A stretch of 64,000 bases of DNA from NCBI GenBank assembly GCA_037074765.1, contig JBAMDO010000063.1, forward strand, positions 124,001 through 188,000, written 5' to 3'. This DNA is from Mansonella perstans. Lineage: Eukaryota > Nematoda > Chromadorea > Rhabditida > Onchocercidae. Positions within the stretch are counted from its first letter, which is position 1. Every line of letters starts with the position of its first letter. The notes beneath the pieces were generated by a model that ran no database searches, was not told the origin of the DNA, and saw only the letters and a program-made list of their open reading frames with translations. Below are positions 1 to 8,595 of this stretch, piece after piece. The translations under genes and the position numbers were made by a program.

Positions 1-689
1 AATGGATCATAAGTTTTTCTGGAAACTTTATTTGTGGTTATTAAAATGCGGTAGTTTTTTATTGGGTGCAAGGAAGGAGCATATTTTGTAGTTGTTCCTG
101 TTGTGAAGAATAGTGATTCTCATTTCAATTTTCAAATTTAGCAAAATAAAGTGAGATTTTAAAATCTAGGAGTGAAATTAAATAATATATAATAGCCGTT
201 TTAAAACGACTGTTACGAAACTGTCTTGTTTATCATTTACGATTTTATTTTGATATTTCTGACCAAAGAATTGTCGGACATTTACTTTTTAACCCATTTT
301 AAGAATTTATTCAGGAATTAAAGTGCGGAATTAACGATAATTGATTTGTTAAAAACGGTTGCTATTTCTTCAATACACGCATCCTTCTGAATGAATTTCA
401 GATGAACTGTACTTCTATGTGTGTATTTTTTTAAATTTTCTGGACTCTTTATATACGTTGTACATTCTGCTACAAATTATTTCCACTTCTCAGCAACACG
501 TGTATATTTGGAATCCTTGAATGTTTCTTATTTGAAAGAAATCATTTTCTTTTCGATCTCTTGATAGGAAGAAAAGATGTAAACTTTTGTAGCAACATGC
601 CACATATTTTCATGATAGGAAGAAAAAATGTCACCATGTTACATATTTCCATGTTCTGATCGCTTTTATATGTCAATATATTACATGCG

Positions 690-845
690 TTACAATGGAA
701 GCATGGCTTACGTCTGATTCCGCATCAAGCTTACAGTGGAAGCATTCTTACGTCTGATTCCGTATCAAGCTTACAATGAAAGCATACTTACGTCTGATTC
801 CGTATCAAGCTTACAATGAAAGCATACGTCTGATTCCGTATCACT
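690..845. repeat. 40-bp tandem repeat, about 4 copies
   Basis: The unit begins TTACAATGAAAGCATACTTA and continues with CGTCTGATTCCGTATCAAGC. Units start near 690, 731, 771 and 811. The last unit has lost about four bases and breaks off near 845. Copies 2 to 4 are nearly identical, which suggests recent expansion. Confidence 0.9.
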
Positions 846-1257
846 TTTGTTTCTGCCATAGCAAACCAACTGATCGTTGGCATCTACGATTCCAAATTTG
901 CCTTTAACTTTTGTTCTTTGGCATGAGAAGAAGTTTATCATATTGTCTCTATCAATTAATATACATTTTGTTGATACAAAGGTCAAATTTTTTGGAGATA
1001 AGGAGAGTTTAAAGTTGACATATCTCCCTTCTTTCCATTCAGATATCTCATCTTTTGCAGTGTAAAGGTCAATTCTAAAACTTCAGCAAGAAAAAAGCAA
1101 AGGTCAACATTGACACTTGTCATATCATGCGGCGGTCATCGGTCATTTCCCTGTCAACCGCGTGCATTGGCTGTATCTCAATGGCATCTCAATGCAAGTG
1201 TGCATGCATGCAGTATGTTTAATGTAGACCAACTTTCATAAGATGGCATCTCTATGG

Positions 1258-1362
1258 GTCATCCGTTTCTACACTGTGAGTCATCTGTTTCTACACTATG
1301 AGTTATCTATTTCTACACTATGAGTCATCTATTTCTACACTATGAGCCATCTGTTTCTATCA
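1258..1362. repeat. 22-bp tandem repeat, about 4.8 copies
   Basis: The unit is approximately GTCATCTGTTTCTACACTAT followed by GA. Four full units run from 1258 to 1345, and a partial unit ends near 1362 with one or two substitutions per unit. Confidence 0.9.
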
Positions 1363-1460
1363 AGATACCGGGATCCTTTCTTTCTCTGATTCTATTCGTT
1401 ACTTATGAATCAAATTTATCGACTAATTGAATCAATAGATGGGTGGTACTGATACATTTT

Positions 1461-1514
1461 TGTATGTATGCGTGCGTGTATGCGTGTGCGTGTCGTTCTG
1501 TGTATGTGTATGTA
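1461..1514. repeat. TG/GTGC-rich low-complexity tract
   Basis: An interrupted alternation of TGTATG, CGTGCG and TGTGTA. It is the source of the low-complexity His/Thr reading frames on the minus strand, which are not genes. Confidence 0.7.
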
Positions 1515-1681
1515 GACGATTGGATGGCGTGCTGAGCAAGTTGCAGTTGCAGTCGATGTGAGTGATAGCGCCTATGGAAGTTATGTGATGTGGCAGTAAG
1601 TATTGCTGATTTTGTGGGTGGCCCCGCAAGAAGCATAAAGTTTTGTTTGAACACGACGATATTTCTTACCACTGGAGTTCA

Positions 1682-1807
1682 CGGAACCTTCCTATCTTTC
1701 GGATTTTGACGTGACATTAAACGTTGGCGACATACCATTTTTGTTCCCGGAACCTTCCTTCCTCTCTTTCGGATTTTGACGTAACATTAAACGTTGCCGA
1801 CATATCA
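1682..1807 (+). promoter_or_regulatory. Duplicated ACGT-core block before xbp-1 (UPRE-like)
   Basis: A block of about 55-60 bp occurs twice in tandem (about 1682-1736 and 1748-1807). Each copy runs CGGAACCTTCC, CTTTCGGATTTTGACGT, ACATTAAACGTTG, CGACATA. The first copy contains TGACGTGA (1707-1714), which matches the UPRE consensus TGACGTGG/A bound by XBP1. The second contains TGACGTAA (1777-1784), closer to a general bZIP/CRE site. The second copy ends about 17 bp before the xbp-1 ATG. Seen: the duplication and the motifs. Inferred: XBP-1 autoregulation of its own promoter. Confidence 0.6.
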
Positions 1808-1823
1808 TCATTGGGTAGCAAGC

Positions 1824-3067
1824 ATGTCTGTTTATATTTTACATCCGCAAACCGTAACGACACCTAGTTATTCGTCGTCAGTTCTTAAAGCACGCAGTGT
1901 ATCAGCGTCCGTGTTGCCGCGTTATTGCGCGGCACGCCCGCTAACTGTGGCGGAGCGACAGTCACTTCGTACAGTTATTCCGGTGCAAAATGTGCAACGA
2001 TCTGGTGGGAAAAATGCTGTATTTTCGCAACCCATTGAAGAGTTGCTTGGTTTGGAAACTCCGGCAGAACATCCAGCTCGAAAACGTGAACGGCTGAATC
2101 ATTTGACAGCGGAAGAGAAACAAAACCGACGTAAGTTAAAGAATCGTGTAGCTGCGCAGACGGCACGTGATCGTAAAAAATATCGTGCAAGTAAACTTGA
2201 AGAAGCGGTTCGAATTCTTATCGTAGAAAACGGCAAATTACGCGAAGAAAATAAATGCTTGAAGAAAACATGTGAAGAACTGAAAAGTCAGAATGTCGAG
2301 TTGCAGGATTTGTTGAACAACAAACGGGTGATACATGAGGAACAATGCTCAGAGACAGAAGTTAGTAGTAGTACAAGTAACAGTAACATGCCATCATCGT
2401 CCCTTGGATCTGCCGAATCCATTCGCGGGCCCCAGCAGAGGGAACAGGCGATGATGCGTTCATTGGCGATTTTAATGCTTTTCTGTCTAGCGATGAAATG
2501 CAAGAAATCATCGGGGAAATCTGCGCAGCTGATCGAACAGCAGATTCAACGTTGCAAGATATTGATGGAACGGAGCTCGAGCGGTTTTGTTCAGAAATAC
2601 TTAGCGAAATTGATAACACTACTGAGACATCGGATACCATCGATCGAGAATCGAAATCTACGAAAAGCTTCAACACGCAAGGTCGAATGGACTGCACAAC
2701 ACCAGATATTATTATAGCACCGGAATATTTAAAATCCAATCCAGAAGTCGATAAATCGATTCTTACCTGTCCAGAGATTACCACTGATGCAGCAGAATAT
2801 ATGGAATCATCATCTTCCTCTATCAATTTGGATTTGGAAAGTGATCATGAATGTAAATGTGAACAATTTTCACCATCATCTAATGCACCAAGATCTTCTT
2901 CTGATGCATCATCAAAACATTTCAGTTCATCTCCTCCTTCATTTATTTTTTTTGACGAAATAGAAGAAGGAAACTTAAGTGATAATAACTCTTCACCGCT
3001 TATTAGTGATAATGATCCAATGTTTTGTGTTCCGCATAAATGGGATGTCGACGACGATTACATATAA
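1824..3067 (+). CDS. xbp-1: XBP-1 bZIP transcription factor (spliced form, IRE-1 intron at 2413-2435)
   Basis: XBP-1 is the nuclear transcription factor of the unfolded protein response. Its mRNA is cut by the ER kinase-RNase IRE-1, which changes the reading frame of the C-terminal half. The ATG at 1824 opens a frame whose basic region is at residues 101-121 (KNRVAAQTARDRKK signature), followed by a leucine zipper at about 124-165. Unspliced, this frame stops at 2715-2717 (297 residues). Removing the 23 nt at 2413-2435 joins codon 197 (Ala) to the +2 frame, which runs to TAA at 3065-3067. The result is a protein of about 406 residues with an acidic, Ser-rich C-terminus suited to transactivation. 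The start at 1824 is preferred over the upstream TTG at 1794, because no ATG lies further upstream in frame. No spliceosomal intron is needed across the whole coding region. A possible AATAAA lies at 3418-3423. Confidence 0.95.
2405..2442 (+). promoter_or_regulatory. IRE-1 twin hairpins flanking a 23-nt unconventional intron
   Basis: The 5' hairpin has stem TGGAT/ATCCA (2405-2409 with 2417-2421) around the 7-nt loop CTGCCGA (2410-2416), with cleavage expected between G2412 and C2413. The 3' hairpin has stem CCC/GGG (2430-2432 with 2440-2442) around the 7-nt loop CAGCAGA (2433-2439), with cleavage expected between G2435 and C2436. Both loops fit the IRE1 consensus CNG|CNGN. The excised segment 2413-2435 is 23 nt, the length I recall for C. 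elegans xbp-1, and shifts the frame by +2 as in human XBP1 (26 nt). It is not a spliceosomal intron: it has no GT...AG ends. Confidence 0.93.
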
Positions 3068-3899
3068 AACCACCACCGATAAATGATAGTTGTTATTGCA
3101 AGTTCAATAGAACTTAAGTTTATTTGTAAGTTTTATTTTTCACTTCTCTTTTAAATTGCTTTTATTAAATGTCAAATGAGAGTTCTGGAATATCTTCAGA
3201 AGTATTTTTGTTAACAAAAGCATTTTCAGAACTGAAGGGTGAATATAGAAATTTTTGGTGCAGGAGTAAACATTCCTGGTCATTCTTTTATTGCATTCAT
3301 AGCCGTCAAATTTTTTAAACTTTCCCTCCTTCTCTCCTTCAGGTCTATGTGTTATTCTGTAGATTCGTTTATATCTTTATCTGTTACCATATTTTTGTTT
3401 ATTAGAAGAATGAGTAAAATAAATGCTCTACGATTATTTATTTTACTGCTGTTTAAAAATATGCTAAGAAGAGTTTTATATTCTGTATATTGTTTTTCGT
3501 GATTATTTGTCAATTGTTTTCATGCACTTTTGTGTTTCGCTTATTACACTGAATACCAAAATGAATTTAAGGTCCCAGAGACACATTCAATTCACATCAG
3601 TCTTCATGAAATTAAGGTGTATGTGTGTGAAGATTCATTTTGAATCTGCTAATCCAACAATGAAAATAGGCGTACCTGTATCTATCACATACAGTTTTTA
3701 TGAATTGAATTTTATTATTCGACATCATTTTTTTGTGGAAAGATCCCCAAACGATTGTGCAGAAAGGTGCATCTGTGATATATTAATATATATAATTTTC
3801 AAAGAATTACATGGGATTATTAACAATTTTATAAAATTGCTTTATTATTAGAAACAAACTTTATGGGACCAGTCCGGTGAAAGAAATAAATTCTTTAAA
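3068..3899. other. Convergent 3' region between xbp-1 and pelota
   Basis: This should contain both 3' UTRs. A plus-strand AATAAA at 3418-3423 may serve xbp-1. A minus-strand AATAAA (TTTATT at 3841-3846) lies about 55 bp beyond the pelota stop and is well placed. Open frames at 3239-3502 and 3507-3851 show no domain or signal and are judged to be chance. Confidence 0.5.
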
Positions 3900-6512
3900 T
3901 TAATTGCCATTGTCTTCATCATTGTTCTCGCTATCGGACATTTCCACATCTTCCAGTTCATGCAGTGGAAACCTTAAAATAGCTGCTACGCCGCCAAATG
4001 CGCTAAGTTGTTCACCTGACACATGCATTGAGGAGAATATTAACACATCGGAACCCTGTAAATTTGCAACGGAAAGTCTGATTTGTTTTTAGTTTTTCTT
4101 ATCAGAGCACTGAGAATATTATCCTAGTATGATGTTAACCAGTATAAGAAGTATGAGAAGAATCAGCTAGTTCATTAGGTTAATGGAAATCTCAGAATAG
4201 CTGCCAAGCTGACCGAATACTAAGTTGCTCATTTGATCATCTGATACCTTCCATTGACGAGAATATCATTTCAAAAATTCCTACGAATTATTTACCAAAT
4301 TTACTTGCCTGATCCTTTACGGACTCTGCCAGTTCAACATACTTCTTGCGCAGCTCAATATCGTTTGATCTAAACAACGAATCGGACAACAACAATTGTT
4401 CGATAGCTAACTGTTCGTTAGCCATTAATACATGCTTATAACCATAAAAGGCACGAGCTGGATCAGTGGCCATTAGATCATAAAATGTGTTAAGTGCTTT
4501 AACTTCAGCTTGAGCCTGTAAGAACGGAAATAACATTTATTAACCGTTTTCATAGATGAGTTAGATCTCTCACCTCAGACATATAGTCCTCAAGAATTTC
4601 AAAGCATTTATATTACTAGTCCTCGCCGTCGAGATTTTAACATCGTCTAAGAAAAAACTTTAAGAAAATTGAAAATATTGGGAAGATAGCAGATCACACC
4701 GTGTCACTTCAACTTACTTTGGTATCTGAGAGAGCAGCTGCTACATTGGGATTTGATAGTACTTCTTTAAGTGCATGCTTGAAGCCACTACTTGCATGAG
4801 CAAGTAAAAATTTACTACGACCTTCTACAATCGACTTGTTCCCATGCTTGTCGGCATATTCTATTAAATAATTTAGAAATTGCTCGTTCAGGAAGCCACG
4901 ACTAGCTATTAATATGCATTTTACCACCTGAAATACGAAATGGAACTAATTTTTTTTGGATGAGTGGGTGTGAAATTTTTCAAAAATTGAAATGACCAAC
5001 TTTCATATCAACGTGTCTAACAAATGCCGCTGCAATAAGTGCGTAAAAACGTCGTATACCTTTCTCATGCTGACTTGACAGACCCTTTCTCTTCCTCGGA
5101 ATCTGAAAGCAAGCACACTACAAACTCATGAACATAGACTAAATTATTTCAATCACTTAAATTTTTGTTTGTTTAAATTTTATAACTTATCTTCTCAATC
5201 TTATTACAAGATGACGTTCATCTAACCTGCATATCAATTTTTGCCTTGACGATAGTCATCTGTTTGGTTACCAAACATAAATTTGCCAAGCCCTCATGCA
5301 TCACAATAGCAGCCACATCGGCAGTTCGGGATGGCTGAATTGGAAAATTAAAAATGAAATAGAAATCTACAACCGATCACAGAAAAACCATAGCAGGAAA
5401 TGGATACCATCTTATAAAAAAAAAATAAAGAAAATAAAATGTATAAATGAAGCCTAGGGAATGGACAAAGTAATTCATATCTTTTGCAAGACCACCCTAC
5501 GACTACACGAGAAATCTTGACAGCTGCTGTCAGGATCAACAAGAGTATTGAAAAATTATTTAAAAATACCAAAATAAAGTAATATTGAGTGAAATCTTTG
5601 ACAAAAACAAGCAATTTGAAGCCTAACATCAAGCGCCAAGTCTAGGCGATTCAAATCTATCGAATCCCAATACGGTTTCCATAACTTGAACTTCTTGCCA
5701 ACATCGATATCCAATGTATGATATTGTCCCATTTTGACATGCATATTTTCAGCAATATTTCTACCTTTCAAATGCAAAATGCAAACTGCCGGATCAAAAT
5801 CAATGTTTTCAATGGAAATCGATAAAACAGTATGTACCCGATGGCTGAAACAGTGTAACGATTAATATATTGGCTCCTATTCTCTTATAAATTCGTAGGA
5901 AACTTAAGCCATTATGCAAAGAATATGCGAATAAATGATTTTTATGAAAATAATCGATAAGCTAGATAAACAGAAGAGAAAAAGAAAAATTGATGTACGA
6001 GGATTAACTATAGGGAGCTTTATCAATTTACTCTTTAATATCAATATTGAAAAAATCGAAACAGTATGTCTTTCTTAAGTGAATCAATAATCTCCATTAC
6101 TGCATATTACCTAGACGTGCTGCCAGTGTTCGATTCCGTTGTAACCTTTCGAACTGTTGCACACCGCACTGTATCGCCAATTCGTACTAAATTATAAACA
6201 TGCCACATGTCTTCTGCTTCATCACATAATATTGTCACTTCTCTGCAACCAGATTTGTTCAACGGCTCCGTGGAAATTAACAAAACAGAAAATGATGGAA
6301 TATGGATAGGAATCGTTGGCTAAACACTGCACATTACATAAAGCTTCGCATACCTTTTGAAAAATTGCAAAAATTTCGAGAGGTCAAATGTCAAAAAAAG
6401 GGAAGAAAAATATCGAGAATCCAACGGTATCTCTATCCATAGCTCCGCTACTCGTTCTTTTTGTGAAATAAGTTTGTCAAACAGATATTACATATTTAGA
6501 AATGCGAAACAT
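3900..6512 (-). CDS. pelo: Pelota / Dom34 ribosome-rescue factor (8 exons)
   Basis: Pelota is the eRF1-like partner of Hbs1. It enters the empty A site of stalled ribosomes and promotes subunit dissociation in no-go and non-stop decay. Exons on the minus strand, 5' to 3': 6492-6512 (tentative 7-codon first exon), 6111-6265, 5628-5844, 5227-5334, 5001-5102, 4718-4927, 4309-4515, 3900-4055. The total is about 391 residues, close to the 385 of human pelota. Recognisable blocks are [15 protein letters not shown] and [17 protein letters not shown] (N-terminal Sm-like domain), [24 protein letters not shown] (central domain), [14 protein letters not shown] and [11 protein letters not shown] (C-terminal domain), and an acidic tail. 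The intron 4056-4308 uses a GC donor (CAG|GCAAGT). The last seven exons are certain; the first exon and its acceptor (AG at 6266-6267) are inferred from phase alone. Confidence 0.93.
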
Positions 6513-7805
6513 GTTTAATAACATGATTTATATTTCTATAACAATAATTACGGAAAAACTCTAACAGGTACAGCAGTAACAGCGATGATATAAGGAACAT
6601 CTGCATCTCAGTGTCGTGAAATCATCCTGAACGCATACCTTTGTATACATACAGGATTAATTAATGAAATTAATGAGTAACACAAACCCAACACCATTTT
6701 TGTCGATATATCGTCTGAATTGCTTCATTTCTCTGAATCAATCCTGGTTTGATCATCATTCATAATTCTAAAAGTATTTTATCAATCAATTATTTTCCTG
6801 AATCCCATACCTCACTTATTCAGACTTTTCTAAATCTTCTCTCCTGCTCCTAGATAATCAAAAAAGTAGAAATGAAGGCTCAGAAATTGACCTGTTCGTC
6901 ACTATGAATGTCGCCTATCCTGCAAAACGTTAACGACTACTCACATCAATCATCCCGATGAATCCCGATAAAATTTCCCCCTGCTTACATTAATCTCCCT
7001 CATTTCCCAAACTGCCGACTGGTATTTCACGGTGTCAGCATGAAACTTCTAGCATTTTGCAGTTGCAATGCTAGACGCATCTTCTTTTTTTACACCGCCC
7101 CGGCAATTTATTACTTTCGCTCTTTTCACCCAACTTCGTGTCTCTTTCTCCACTTACAGGTTACGAGAGTTGACCCGAACAATTTTTGATACCTTTATTC
7201 TCCTCATTTTTACCCATCCACCTACATATCCATCCAGATACGTACATTAACTAAATACCCGCAGACCCACGTACCCACGTACACTCATTTATCAACTCAT
7301 ACGCATACTCTGCATACTTACGCACACATGTATACACGCAGACACACATGCATACAAATACACAAGCAGAGTATCAAGGTTCATTTAAATTGGATAAATG
7401 ACCTCTGACCCTTGGAGCAACTCCTTGGTTTACTGGCAGTTATTAATTTTTCTTCATAATTGATCGTTTGTCTGTTCTAACCATTCCAGAATTACTAAAC
7501 ATTGAACGATTCTTACACATATTTAATTTTTTTTTAATATTTTAAATTCGAAGAGACAAATACAAAAAAAAAAAAAACTTAAAGAATGAGTGGAATTGAT
7601 TTGATCTTAATGATTTAATCTAATTCAATGTTTGACTTTAATGATTTAACGTAACCTAATTGATTTTAATATCCATCTTGTTGCTAAACATCTTTCCTGA
7701 TGAAATATGCAAATTAATAGTTAAGAGAAAAATTCGTTTTTATTTGAAAAAAGGAGCTTTTTTTTTCTTGCAAGGACGGAAGCGCAATTAATTAGGAGAA
7801 CTACA

Positions 7806-7909
7806 ATAATGTTGGCCAGAGAATCGAACTGTAAGATTTCATAATGTTGGCCAGAGAATCGAACTGTAAGATTTCATAATGTGGCCAGAGAATGGAACTG
7901 TAAGGTTTC
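7806..7909. repeat. 35-bp tandem repeat, 3 copies
   Basis: The unit is ATAATGTTGGCCAGAGAATC followed by GAACTGTAAGATTTC. Copies lie at 7806-7840, 7841-7875 and 7876-7909. The first two are identical; the third has a 1-nt deletion and a few substitutions. Confidence 0.92.
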
Positions 7910-8112
7910 CGGAATGCCCGCTAAGAAGAACATGTGACATGGTAGTAGTGCTATGCAATGTGCTTCCAAAAAAGTATTTTAATCAATGGATGGATTTCTC
8001 TTTTCGGATCAGTTAGTATTCAGTAAATTAATGACAGCCGGTCATTTCCGTGGTTATTTGTCACATCATTTCTTAATTGGCTCTCATCCCTGATCCACAG
8101 TTAATTTTCTTT

Positions 8113-8158
8113 GTGTGTTTGTGTGTGTGTATATATATATATATATATGTATATGTAT
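8113..8158. repeat. (GT)n(TA)n microsatellite
   Basis: A GT run passes into a TA run of about 12 units and then a degenerate TATG tail. Confidence 0.85.
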
Positions 8159-8595
8159 AAATGGATTTTTCTTCGGGAAAAATTTTTTGATGATTTGCTG
8201 CATTCATCTTTGAGTGAAACAAATCAATTTTCGTTTTTAATTCTTTTCAGCCAAAAAAAAGAGAAATGACCATATGAGTGACCATGTGATTCTTGCATTA
8301 ATGATGTTTTCAGTTCCAATCATTGTTGTTAATTAATATTTGTTATTGACATATAATGTTTGGATATTTCGATTCATCACTACAATGAATCATCGCCATC
8401 CCAATTTCCTGATAATGTAATTCTATAGAGTGTAATCAGTATTGTTCCATCTTCTATATACCTACATGTAATTTAAATTTTAATTAGATTGAAAGTAAGC
8501 CTTATCCTTGTTCATCTTGGATAAATGTTATGACATTTTATAACAAATTTTATTCATTGCAGTCGTAGAAGCTTGAAAAGTCTCAAGAAAAGAGA

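Larger units (their letters stand above)
1..1681. other. AT-rich region upstream of xbp-1
   Basis: I see no convincing coding exon here. The stretch holds two tandem arrays (690-845 and 1258-1362) and a TG-rich low-complexity tract (about 1461-1514). The short open frames over 771-1065 and 1403-1672 lie on these repeats and look like chance. It probably contains distal regulatory DNA for xbp-1. Confidence 0.5.
6513..8562. other. Divergent intergenic region, pelota / LOTUS-Tudor gene
   Basis: About 2 kb without convincing exons. It should hold both promoters. It contains a CA-rich low-complexity stretch (about 7225-7375), a 35-bp tandem repeat (7806-7909) and a GT/TA microsatellite (about 8113-8158). 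A splice acceptor TTCATTGCAG ends at 8562, 33 bp before the next ATG, and may receive a spliced leader. Confidence 0.5.

Noticed and set aside
3239..3851. Two plus-strand frames of 87 and 114 codons after xbp-1
   Set aside because: They fall in the convergent 3' region, are rich in Phe, Ile, Leu and Ser as expected from T-rich sequence, and have no domain, signal or splice context.
6315..6365. Alternative first exon of pelota ending at AAAAG|GTATGC
   Set aside because: The frame has a stop directly upstream and no ATG; the small exon at 6492-6512 fits phase and length better, though it remains tentative.
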